In this document: piece after piece, positions 1 to 7,419 of the stretch
How positions within the stretch are numbered: position 1 is the stretch's first letter
Layout of the letters: every line of letters starts with the position of its first letter
Source of the DNA: Paraconexibacter sp040581415
GTDB taxonomy: Bacteria; Actinomycetota; Thermoleophilia; Solirubrobacterales; Solirubrobacteraceae
Assembly: GCF_040581415.1 (NCBI RefSeq)
Contig: NZ_CP114014.1
Coordinates: forward strand, 2,170,001 to 2,234,000
Length of the DNA: 64,000 nt
Reading direction: 5' to 3'
Notes under the pieces: model-generated
The model's input: the letters and a program-made list of their open reading frames with translations, nothing else
Database searches by the model: none
Told to the model about the DNA's origin: nothing
Made by a program: the position numbers and the translations under genes

Positions 1-1311
1 TCCCTCCGGGGCGCGACGGCCGCGGAGCCGCTGAAGGTCTGCGGCGCGTCGCGATCGGCGGCGAGCACGACGGTCGGGGCTCCGCTGAAGGCGGTCGTCC
101 GCGCCGGGCGGACCAAGGCCATCCGCCGCACGCGCCTGGGCAGCACGCTCACGATCGACCAGTGCGTCGCGGGTGCCTGGAAGCGGCTCGGGACGACGAA
201 GGTCGGCGCCCGCCGCACGGCGCTGGTGAAGTCGCTGAGCACCGCCGGCGCCACCGACCTGCGCCTGCGCACGAAGCTGCGCACGGGCCGGACCGGGAAG
301 GCCGCGTACGTGCGGGTCGGCGTCGGCGAGCTCGTCGACGTCCCCGTCAGCTTCAAGGTCGTCAATCAGAACCGCACGCCGGTGCCGTGCCTGGGCGGCC
401 CGGACGGCAAGACCTATGAGGTCCGCGGCACGTTCGTCGGGCCGCGGGCGGCGCTGGACTCCGGCGACGCCGCGACGCTCTACGTGCACGGGGTCGGCTA
501 CTCGAGCTTCTTCTTCCGCTTCGGCGAGGTGCCCGGATACGACTACGGCCGCCAGCAGGCGGAGGCGGGCCACGCGTCGATCTTCGTCACGCGGCTGGGC
601 AACCCGTCCGACCCCGGGCTCTCCGACGGCAACGCCACCTGCGTCCCCGCACAGGCCGACATGGCCGACCAGATGATCGGCCGGATGCGGGCGGGCGACT
701 ACACGCTGGGCAGCGGCACGGGCCGCGCGTTCAAGAAGGTCGGCCTGGCCGGGCACTCGCTCGGCGGGATGATCACGCAGGTCGCGCAGTACTCGTTCAA
801 GAGCGCGGACGCGATCGCGGTCATTAGCTACACGGACACGCCGTCGCCGCTCGCGCTCACGCAGTTCGCCGACGCCAACGCCGCGTGCTTCACGACACCG
901 GGGAAGGCCGGTCCGGGGGACGCGGGCCCGGTGAACTACGCTGCGTTCGGCCGCACCGACGGGGACTTCGCGGGCGCGCACTTCTTCAACATCGACCCGG
1001 CGGTGGCAGCGGCGACGCTGCGGCTGCACAACCGCGACGCCTGCGGTGACCTGACGTCGGCGACCGGGGCGCTGTTGGCGAACCAGCTGCTCATTCGCTC
1101 CATCACCGCGCCCGTGCTGCTGATCGGCGGCTCCAACGACGCGCTGTTCCCGCCGCCGACGAACCTGCTGGCGGCCACGACCGGGTTCCCGTCGTCGAAG
1201 AGCGTGAAGCTCGTCGAGATCCCCGACACCGGCCACGCGATCACCCTCGGCCGCACGCACCTCGCGTTCCGCGCCGCGATGGGGGACTGGCTCACCTCGC
1301 AGGGCCTCTGA
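1..1311 (+). CDS. Alpha/beta hydrolase (lipase/esterase-like), 5' end outside window
   Basis: The frame is already open at base 1 with no stop before 1311, so the gene starts upstream of the window; an ATG/GTG around 226 is internal. The visible part is 436 residues. The first ~140 residues are basic and look like an N-terminal accessory domain. The C-terminal ~300 residues are an alpha/beta hydrolase: nucleophile elbow GHSLGG at 751-768 (Ser codon 757-759), a likely acid Asp in GGSNDALFPP near 1138, and a catalytic His in DTGHA (codon 1234-1236). Two Cys-containing stretches suggest an exported, disulphide-containing enzyme, probably a lipase or esterase. The substrate cannot be read from sequence. 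It ends convergent with the siderophore importer operon, separated by a hairpin. Confidence 0.85.
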   Translation, partial: SLRGATAAEPLKVCGASRSAASTTVGAPLKAVVRAGRTKAIRRTRLGSTLTIDQCVAGAWKRLGTTKVGARRTALVKSLSTAGATDLRLRTKLRTGRTGKAAYVRVGVGELVDVPVSFKVVNQNRTPVPCLGGPDGKTYEVRGTFVGPRAALDSGDAATLYVHGVGYSSFFFRFGEVPGYDYGRQQAEAGHASIFVTRLGNPSDPGLSDGNATCVPAQADMADQMIGRMRAGDYTLGSGTGRAFKKVGLAGHSLGGMITQVAQYSFKSADAIAVISYTDTPSPLALTQFADANAACFTTPGKAGPGDAGPVNYAAFGRTDGDFAGAHFFNIDPAVAAATLRLHNRDACGDLTSATGALLANQLLIRSITAPVLLIGGSNDALFPPPTNLLAATTGFPSSKSVKLVEIPDTGHAITLGRTHLAFRAAMGDWLTSQGL

Positions 1312-1329
1312 CCGCCTGCGCGGTCGCAT

Positions 1330-1372
1330 GCTTGGGTCCCCGGTCCGCATATGCGGGACGCAGGACCCAAGC
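1330..1372. terminator. Bidirectional hairpin between convergent genes
   Basis: Arms GCTTGGGTCC (1330-1339) and GGACCCAAGC (1363-1372) pair perfectly and enclose a second palindrome CCGCATATGCGG (1345-1356). It lies between the hydrolase (+, ends 1311) and the ABC ATPase (-, stop at 1383), the expected site of a shared terminator. There is no T-run. Confidence 0.5.
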
Positions 1373-1382
1373 TCCCGGTCGG

Positions 1383-2216
1383 TCAGGCGTGCTTCGTCAG
1401 AGCCAGCGCCGCGGCCGTGCGGCGCGCGGCCCGTGCCGCCGGAACCACCAGCGGCGTCCCGGTCTCCGGGTCCTCGATGACTCGGCAGCGCAGGCCGAAC
1501 ACCCGCTCCACGAGCTCGGCGTCGACGACCTCGCCGGGCGGGCCCTGGGCCACGACGCGGCCGTCGGCCATCGCGATCAGGTGCGTCGCGTAGCGGCACG
1601 CGTGGTTCAGGTCGTGCAGGACGGCGACCAGCGTGTGCCCGCGCTCGGCGTGCAGGTCGGCGCAGAGGTCGAGGACCTCGATCTGGTGCGCGATGTCGAG
1701 GAACGTGGTCGGCTCGTCCAGCAGCAGCAGGGGCGTCTCCTGCGCGAGGACCATCGCGAGCCAGACGCGCTGCCGCTGGCCGCCCGACAGCTCGTCGACC
1801 TCGCGGGCGCCGAGGTCGTCGACCCCGGTCGACTGCATCGCGGCAAGCACTGCGCGCTCGTCCTCCCGCGACCACTGCCGCAGCAGGCCCTGGTGCGGGT
1901 AGCGGCCGCGCGCGACGAGGTCGGCGACCGTGATCGCGTCCGGGGCGGACGACGTCTGCGGCAGCAGCCCGAGCCGGCGCGCGACCTCCTTGGACGGGAT
2001 CGACGCGATCGCCTGCCCGTCGAGCAGCACGGTCCCGACGGCCGGCTTCAGCATCCGCGCGAGCGCGCGCAGGACCGTCGACTTCCCGCACGCGTTGGGC
2101 CCGACGATGACGGTGAACGACCCGTCGGGGATGACAACGTCCAGCCCCTGCGCGATCACGCGCTTGTCGTAGGCCAGGGTCAGGTCGTGTCCGCGCAGGC
2201 GCGAGTCGTCGGTCAT
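1383..2216 (-). CDS. Ferric-siderophore ABC transporter ATP-binding protein (FepC/FhuC type)
   Basis: 277 residues. It energises import of an iron chelate through the two FecCD permeases encoded upstream. Walker A reads GPNACGKST (Ala where most family members have Gly), the signature is LSGGQRQRVWLA and Walker B LLLLDEPTTFLD, followed by the switch His in LHDLNHA. The start is the ATG at 2216, whose bases overlap the TGA of the upstream permease (ATGA at 2213-2216), so it is translationally coupled; an upstream in-frame codon at 2234 would overlap the permease further and is less likely. It is the last gene of the four-gene operon 5411-1383. The family is certain; the exact siderophore is unknown. 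Confidence 0.93.
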   Translation of the reverse strand: MTDDSRLRGHDLTLAYDKRVIAQGLDVVIPDGSFTVIVGPNACGKSTVLRALARMLKPAVGTVLLDGQAIASIPSKEVARRLGLLPQTSSAPDAITVADLVARGRYPHQGLLRQWSREDERAVLAAMQSTGVDDLGAREVDELSGGQRQRVWLAMVLAQETPLLLLDEPTTFLDIAHQIEVLDLCADLHAERGHTLVAVLHDLNHACRYATHLIAMADGRVVAQGPPGEVVDAELVERVFGLRCRVIEDPETGTPLVVPAARAARRTAAALALTKHA

Positions 2217-3286
2217 GCGGTTCCCTTCCGCCATTCGCGGGTCAGCAGCCAGATCAGGTAGACGCCGCCGGCGGCGCCGGTCATGACGCCCACGGGCAGC
2301 TGCGTGCTGGTGAAGATCTTCTGGCTCGCGACGTCCGCCCCGAGCAGCAGCACCGCGCCCATGACGAGCGCGGCCCCGACGCCCGGTCCCGCCGCTCGTG
2401 TCAGGCGACGCGAGATCTGCGGCGCGGCCAGCGCGACGAAGACGATCGGACCCGCGGACGCGGTGGCGACGGCGCAGAGGCCGACGCCGACGACCAGGAG
2501 CGCCAGGCGCGTGCGCTCGACGTTAACGCCGAGCGCGTGGGCAGCGTCGTCCCCGAGCTCGATCATCCGCAGCGGGCCTGCGAGCAGGGCGACCAGCGGC
2601 AGCAGGACGGCCATCGCGGCGGCGACCGGGCGCACGTGCTCCCAGCCGCGGCCGTTGAGGCTGCCGGTGATCCAGATGTTCGCGACCTGGGCCTCCTCCA
2701 GCGTCGACCGCGACAGCAGGAAGTCGGTCGTCGCGACGAGCATCGCGCTGATGCCGATGCCGATCAGGATCAGCCGGTAGCCCTGGACGCCGCCGCGATA
2801 GGCCAGCCCGTAGACCAGGACCGCCGTGAGCAGCCCGCCGACGACCGAGCCGGCCGCGATGGCGAACGTCCCGCCGCCGATCACGATGATCTCGAAGACC
2901 GCCGCGGCCGATGCGCCCTGCACGAAGCCGATGATGTCCGGGCTGCCGAGCGGGTTGCGGGTCAGGCTCTGGAAGATCGCGCCGCTCGCCCCGAGCGCGG
3001 CCCCGACGAGGATCGCGGTGATGGCCCGCGGCAGGCGCAGCGTCTCGATGATGAAGCGGGTGCTCTGGTCGCCGCCGCCCAGCAGCGTGTCGATGACCTC
3101 ACCCGGCGGGATCGAGAACTCGCCCGTCCCCACCGCGAGGACCAGCAGCACGAGCAGGATCGCCGTGAGGACCAGCACGACGCCGATCGACCGCGGCTCG
3201 ATGCGGACCACGATGCCGCCGACGGGCAGCCGCACGGTGCGGCCGAGTCCGGGCACGGTCCCGGGCCTGTGCGCAGTGGTGCTCAC
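2213..3286 (-). CDS. Iron-siderophore ABC transporter permease, FecCD family (second permease)
   Basis: 357 residues, a polytopic inner-membrane protein of the FecCD/BtuC family that forms half of the translocation channel. Family hallmarks visible are LRLPRAITAILVGAALG near the N-terminus, LTRNPLGSPDIIGF (where the coupling ATPase docks), and a C-terminal GADVASQKIF...LPVGVMTGAAGGVYLIWLL segment. The start is GTG at 3286, overlapping the TGA of the preceding permease (GTGA). The ORF extends far upstream only because of GC-rich codon bias; those residues are a shadow of the other permease. Confidence 0.92.
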   Translation of the reverse strand: MSTTAHRPGTVPGLGRTVRLPVGGIVVRIEPRSIGVVLVLTAILLVLLVLAVGTGEFSIPPGEVIDTLLGGGDQSTRFIIETLRLPRAITAILVGAALGASGAIFQSLTRNPLGSPDIIGFVQGASAAAVFEIIVIGGGTFAIAAGSVVGGLLTAVLVYGLAYRGGVQGYRLILIGIGISAMLVATTDFLLSRSTLEEAQVANIWITGSLNGRGWEHVRPVAAAMAVLLPLVALLAGPLRMIELGDDAAHALGVNVERTRLALLVVGVGLCAVATASAGPIVFVALAAPQISRRLTRAAGPGVGAALVMGAVLLLGADVASQKIFTSTQLPVGVMTGAAGGVYLIWLLTREWRKGTA

Positions 3287-4365
3287 AGCTGCGCGATCCG
3301 GCGACGGCGGACGATCGCGATGAACACCGGCGCACCGATGACCGCGCTGACGATCCCGACCTCGAGCTCGCCCGGCCGGGTGACGATCCGGCCGATGACG
3401 TCGGCGCCGAGCAGCAGCACCGGCGCGAGCACCGCGCAGTAGGGGAGGACCCAGCGCTGGTCGGGCCCGGTGATCGCGCGCACGACGTGGGGGACGGTCA
3501 GCCCGATGAACACGATCGGGCCTGCCGCAGCCGTCGCCGCGCCGCAGAGCAGCGTGATCGACAGCGCGCCGAGGATCCGGACGCGGTTCGGGCTCAGGCC
3601 GAGCGCGCGGCCGGTCTCGTCGCCCAGGCCGAGCGCGTTGAGGGGACGGCCGAGCGCGAAGGCCAGCAGCAGGCCCGCCACGATGAACGGGGCGATCTGC
3701 AGGTTCAACGACGAAGGGTGGCCGGCAAGCGCGCCGATCTGCCAGAAGCGGTACTGGTCGAGCGCCTCGCGGTCCAGGATCGTCAGGCCCTGGACGTACG
3801 CGTACAGGGCGAACGTGACGGCCGTCCCCGCGAGCGCGAGCCGCACCGGCGTCGCGCCGCTGCGGCCGGCGGTGCCGATGACGTAGACGACGACGGACGC
3901 CGCGGCCGCTCCCAGGAACCCGAACCAGACGTAGCCGAGCGGATCGGTGATGCCGAAGAACGCGGTCGCGGAGACGACCGCCGCGGACGCGCCGGCGTTC
4001 ACGCCCAGCAGGCCGGGATCGGCGATCGGGTTGCGGGTCAGCGCCTGCATCAGGCCGCCGGCGACCCCGAGGGCCGAGCCGACGAGCAGCCCGAGGACCG
4101 TCCGCGGGATCCGCAGGTCGTGGACGATGATCGCGTTGTCGGACCCGTCCGGGTGCCACAGCAGCCGCCAGACCTCGCCGGGCGCGATGCCCCGCGAGCC
4201 GACGGCGATGCTGAGCAGCGCGGTCACCGCCAGCGCGACCACCAGCGCCAGCAGCCCGAGCATCCGGCGGGACGTCGACGTCCGCGGAAGGGTGGGCGTG
4301 GGTCCCTCGGTCGGCGACGGGGCGGCTTTGCGGAGCGGGACGGCCGGCGCGGCGGGGCTCGTCAC
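3283..4365 (-). CDS. Iron-siderophore ABC transporter permease, FecCD family (first permease)
   Basis: 360 residues. After a ~35-residue Pro/Thr-rich cytoplasmic leader comes a FecCD core: LRIPRTVLGLLVGSALGVAG, LTRNPIADPGLLGVNAGAS and the C-terminal GADVIGRIV...LEVGIVSAVIGAPVF. It pairs with the permease downstream to make a heterodimeric channel. GTG start at 4365 overlaps the TGA of the receptor gene (GTGA at 4362-4365), so receptor, both permeases and ATPase are all chained by 4-base overlaps. It is the close paralogue of its neighbour, as in FepD/FepG. Confidence 0.92.
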   Translation of the reverse strand: MTSPAAPAVPLRKAAPSPTEGPTPTLPRTSTSRRMLGLLALVVALAVTALLSIAVGSRGIAPGEVWRLLWHPDGSDNAIIVHDLRIPRTVLGLLVGSALGVAGGLMQALTRNPIADPGLLGVNAGASAAVVSATAFFGITDPLGYVWFGFLGAAAASVVVYVIGTAGRSGATPVRLALAGTAVTFALYAYVQGLTILDREALDQYRFWQIGALAGHPSSLNLQIAPFIVAGLLLAFALGRPLNALGLGDETGRALGLSPNRVRILGALSITLLCGAATAAAGPIVFIGLTVPHVVRAITGPDQRWVLPYCAVLAPVLLLGADVIGRIVTRPGELEVGIVSAVIGAPVFIAIVRRRRIAQL

Positions 4366-5411
4366 GCAGCGAGGGCCCGCCGGACGCGGGGGACGAGGCG
4401 CTCCAGCTGATAGGGCGTCGAGAGGACCGACGAGTACGACATGGCGATCGCCAGATCCGGCTCGGTGATCGTGACCAGGCGGCCGGACTTGACGTTCTTC
4501 AGCTGCGTCCAGACCCGCGTGGCCAGCAACGCCTTCGTCGGCCCCGTGTTCGAGCCGACCAGGATGATCAGGTCGGACTCGTCGAGGATGTCGAGGCGCT
4601 CCGCGCTGATCTGCGCGTAGAACTGCTCGCCGAACAGGCTGTCCACGGCGGCCGGCGGCTGCAGGCCGATGTCCTCCAGGAAGCGGCTGCGGACGTCCCC
4701 CGGCGCGAAGACGTAGACGCCGCCGGCGTCGTCGGGGTCGACGAGGATCGTCCTGGCCCGCGCGAACGCCGGGTTGTCGCGGCCGGCCTGGGTGCGCTGC
4801 GCACGCGCGGTCGCGACGAGCTTGCGAGCGGCGGCCAGCCGACCGACGGAGCGCCCGACCTGCAGCGCCATCGTGTCCCACGGGACGGTGTACGCCGCGA
4901 AGCCCTTCGGTGGCGCGATGGTCGCCGCGAGGTCGCTGAGCTTGTCGTAGTCGCTGCGCTTGAGGTCGAACTCGACGGCGGACACGAGGTCGGGCCGGGC
5001 GGCGGCGATCTGCTCGAAGCCGATCTCCTGGCTGCTGACGACCGTGGGCTCGGCGCCGCGCAGCAGCGGGCGCGACCACGGTCCCACGCCGCCGCCGTCG
5101 GCCTTCCAGGACGGCTCGATGTCCGGCACGACCAGCGGGACGATGCCCAGCGCCAGGAGCGTGTCGACGTCCCCGCCGCCGACGCTGGCCACGCGCTTCG
5201 GTGCGGCGCGGACGGTGGTCGTCCCGAACTTGTGCGGCACGCGGACCGGGAACGCGGTACCCGGCGCCGGGGTGACGGCAGCGCCGGTCCCGGGGGCGGA
5301 CCCGTCGTCGCTGCCGCACGCACCGAGGGCCAGGCCAAGCCCGGCGGCGGCCCCGCCGGCGAGCAGGGTCCGGCGGGAGAAGGCGGGGTCGCGAGGTCGT
5401 CGGGTGGCCAT
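4362..5411 (-). CDS. Iron-siderophore substrate-binding lipoprotein, Tat-type signal
   Basis: 349 residues. The N-terminus has a twin-arginine motif (FSRRTLL) followed by a hydrophobic stretch ending in lipobox LALGAC, so it is probably a Tat-exported lipoprotein. The mature part is a periplasmic-binding fold of the FepB/FhuD class (PKRVASVGGGDVDTLLALG, then a C-terminal lobe ending TPYQLERLVPRVR). It is first in the importer operon and presents the loaded siderophore to the permeases. The ATG at 5411 sits five bases from an inverted repeat that looks like an iron-regulator site, with no room for a Shine-Dalgarno sequence, so the mRNA may be leaderless. Confidence 0.9.
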   Translation of the reverse strand: MATRRPRDPAFSRRTLLAGGAAAGLGLALGACGSDDGSAPGTGAAVTPAPGTAFPVRVPHKFGTTTVRAAPKRVASVGGGDVDTLLALGIVPLVVPDIEPSWKADGGGVGPWSRPLLRGAEPTVVSSQEIGFEQIAAARPDLVSAVEFDLKRSDYDKLSDLAATIAPPKGFAAYTVPWDTMALQVGRSVGRLAAARKLVATARAQRTQAGRDNPAFARARTILVDPDDAGGVYVFAPGDVRSRFLEDIGLQPPAAVDSLFGEQFYAQISAERLDILDESDLIILVGSNTGPTKALLATRVWTQLKNVKSGRLVTITEPDLAIAMSYSSVLSTPYQLERLVPRVRRALAA

Positions 5412-5415
5412 CCGA

Positions 5416-5458
5416 TAGGGCACCCTAACAGGACGGCGGTCCGTGTTAGGGTGCCCTA
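5416..5458. promoter_or_regulatory. Twin iron-box-like operator between divergent siderophore-receptor genes
   Basis: A perfect 15-bp inverted repeat: TAGGGCACCCTAACA (5416-5430) and its reverse complement TGTTAGGGTGCCCTA (5444-5458), spaced 13 bases. Each arm is itself a near-palindrome, TTAGGGTGCCCTA, built from two TTAGG-like half sites as in DtxR/IdeR-family operators. The arms end 5 and 2 bases before the two start codons, so a bound repressor would block both transcripts. Assignment to an iron-dependent DtxR-type repressor is inferred from motif and context. Confidence 0.7.
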
Positions 5459-5460
5459 CC

Positions 5461-6519
5461 ATGCGTCGTCGAAGCCCCGTTCCCGCCCTCCGTCGTGTGG
5501 CCACCGCCACCGCCCTGAGCCTCGTGGCCGGCCTGTCGCTCGCCGCCTGCGGGGGCGATGACGACGGCGGCACGACCGCGGCGGCGACATCCTCCGGGGC
5601 GGCCACGACCGCCACCACCGCGGCGAAGGCCGCGTTCCCCGTCGAGATCGCCCATGCCCTGGGGACGACGACCATCCCGGAGGAGCCCAAGCGCGTGGTC
5701 GTCGTCGGCCTCAGCGACCAGGACGCGCTCCTCGCGCTCGGCGTGAAGCCCGTCGGCGCGATGGACTGGTTCGGCGAGGACACCTACGGCAAGTGGCCGT
5801 GGGAGGAGGCGGCGTGGGGTGGCGAGCCGGCGGCGCTGGTTTCCACCAAGAGCTACGAGATCAACTTCGAGGCCGTCGCCGCGCAGCGCCCCGACCTGAT
5901 CCTGGGGCTCTACTCGAAGCTCAGCCGCAGCGACTACGACAAGCTCAGCAAGATCGCGCCGACGGTCGCGCAGGCGAAGGGCACCGCCTACACGACGCCG
6001 TGGCGGGACATGGCCCGTGTGGCCGCGAAGGCGGTCGGCCGCACCGACCAGGCCGAGAAGCTGATCAAGGAGATCGACGACCGGATGGCCGCGTTCCGCG
6101 AGAGCCATCCGAAGCTCCAGGGGCAGACCGCGCTCGTGGTCGACGCGGGCAACGGCCCGAAGTCCTACTACCCGTTCGCGTCGAAGGACCCGCGCGGCCA
6201 GCTGATCGCCGAGCTCGGGTTCAAGGGCTCGCCCGCGATCGACAAGCTCGCCGGCAAGGACGGCTTCGGCACGGAGGTCGCGCGTGAGCGGACCGACCTG
6301 CTGGACGTCGACCGGCTGTTCCTCCTGATCGACGCCGCCCCGCAGAAGCGGGTCGAGGCGGACAAGCTGTTCCAGCGCCTGGATGTGGTCAAGAGCGGCA
6401 ACGTCACGAACCTGCCCTATTACAAGGGCACCCAGCTCGGCGCGGCACTGGCGTTCAGCACGCTGCTGTCGATCCCGTACGCGCTGGACGAGCTCGAGAA
6501 GGAGCTGCCGGCCGGCTGA
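5461..6519 (+). CDS. Iron-siderophore substrate-binding lipoprotein (second receptor)
   Basis: 352 residues. Sec-type lipoprotein signal with lipobox LSLAAC, a Thr/Ala-rich linker, then a FepB-class binding fold (EEPKRVVVVGLSDQDALLALG; QRPDLILGLYS). It shares blocks such as SRSDYDKLS with the divergent receptor (KRSDYDKLS), so the two are paralogues, possibly with different chelate preferences but one shared importer. No permease or ATPase follows it. The ATG at 5461 begins two bases after the iron-box-like arm. An upstream GTG at 5443 lies inside the operator and is unlikely. Confidence 0.9.
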   Translation: MRRRSPVPALRRVATATALSLVAGLSLAACGGDDDGGTTAAATSSGAATTATTAAKAAFPVEIAHALGTTTIPEEPKRVVVVGLSDQDALLALGVKPVGAMDWFGEDTYGKWPWEEAAWGGEPAALVSTKSYEINFEAVAAQRPDLILGLYSKLSRSDYDKLSKIAPTVAQAKGTAYTTPWRDMARVAAKAVGRTDQAEKLIKEIDDRMAAFRESHPKLQGQTALVVDAGNGPKSYYPFASKDPRGQLIAELGFKGSPAIDKLAGKDGFGTEVARERTDLLDVDRLFLLIDAAPQKRVEADKLFQRLDVVKSGNVTNLPYYKGTQLGAALAFSTLLSIPYALDELEKELPAG

Positions 6520-6579
6520 TCGACCGGCCGGCCGCGCCGGGCAGCGCACGCGCCTGCGGCCGGTTGCCACCATGGGTGC

Positions 6580-7407
6580 GTGTGGTTCTCGGCCGACAAC
6601 CTGACGCTGACCGCGTGCCAGGCGCTGTGCGTCGCCCTGCCGGCCGCCGGCCTGCCGCGCTGGGGCGAGCGGCTGCGCGGCGGGGCGTGGGCGCTGATCC
6701 TGCCGCTTTCGATCGCGGTGGTGGTCGGGGCGATCGAGTTGGCGCCGGGGACGGCGGACATCCTCACCTGGGTCGCGCTGATCCTCGTCCCCGTCGGCTG
6801 TGCCCTGGCCCTCGGCTGGGCGGCACACCGGGCGTGGTGGCCCGCCGCGCTGCTCGCGGTCCCGCTGCTGGCGCTGGCCTGGGCGCTGCCCGACGACCGC
6901 TGGGGCCAGGCGGGGACGACGCTGCTCATCACCGGTTCAGCCGTGACCGCGGGCCGGCTCCTGGCCGGGGCGGCGCCGCTGACGCTGCTCAAGGCGGGCA
7001 TCATCGCGATGGCGATCATCGACGCCGTCCTCGTGTTCTCGAACAACCTGCAGCCCGCGAACGCGGTGCTGGTGAGCGCCTCGCCCGGCGCCGGGCTGCC
7101 GCAGCTGCAGTCCGCCTCCTGGGGGCACTCGAGCCTCGGCTACGGGGACTTCTTCGCCGCTGCGGTCGTCGGCGGGATCCTGGCCGTCGAGGGCCGCCGG
7201 CAGTGGGTGGCGGCCGGTGCGGTGCTGGCGGTCACCTACGCGTGGGACCAGCTGTTCCTGATCTACGACGTGCTTCCCGCGACGGTCCCGCCGGCGATCG
7301 TCCTGGCGGTCTTCTGGGTGCGGCGCGAGCCCGTCGGGCACGGGCGGCCGACGGCGCCGGTCGGCACAAGGGTGACGCCAGCGTCACGATTTTTTCGCGC
7401 GGGGTAG
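6580..7407 (+). CDS. Nine-helix membrane protein with presenilin/SPP-like GxGD aspartyl protease motifs
   Basis: 275 residues from a GTG start; the protein is almost entirely hydrophobic, with about nine predicted membrane segments (approximate residues 8-24, 35-55, 61-82, 86-104, 113-133, 138-156, 187-205, 210-230, 232-248). Segment 6 carries an Asp in AIIDAVLVF (D148). Segment 7 carries LGYGDFF (D190), a GxGD motif. Segment 9 begins LPATVPPAI, reminiscent of the PAL motif. The count, order and 42-residue spacing of the two Asp residues match intramembrane aspartyl proteases of the A22 family (presenilin, signal peptide peptidase). This is a motif-based assignment and function is unproven. 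A prepilin peptidase (A24) is less likely because its first-Asp motif is absent. Confidence 0.6.
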   Translation: MWFSADNLTLTACQALCVALPAAGLPRWGERLRGGAWALILPLSIAVVVGAIELAPGTADILTWVALILVPVGCALALGWAAHRAWWPAALLAVPLLALAWALPDDRWGQAGTTLLITGSAVTAGRLLAGAAPLTLLKAGIIAMAIIDAVLVFSNNLQPANAVLVSASPGAGLPQLQSASWGHSSLGYGDFFAAAVVGGILAVEGRRQWVAAGAVLAVTYAWDQLFLIYDVLPATVPPAIVLAVFWVRREPVGHGRPTAPVGTRVTPASRFFRAG

Positions 7408-7419
7408 GCTCCGCTGATC

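Noticed and set aside
6520..6579. GCCGG/CCGGC inverted repeat after the second siderophore receptor
   Set aside because: Short, GC-only repeat expected by chance at this composition.
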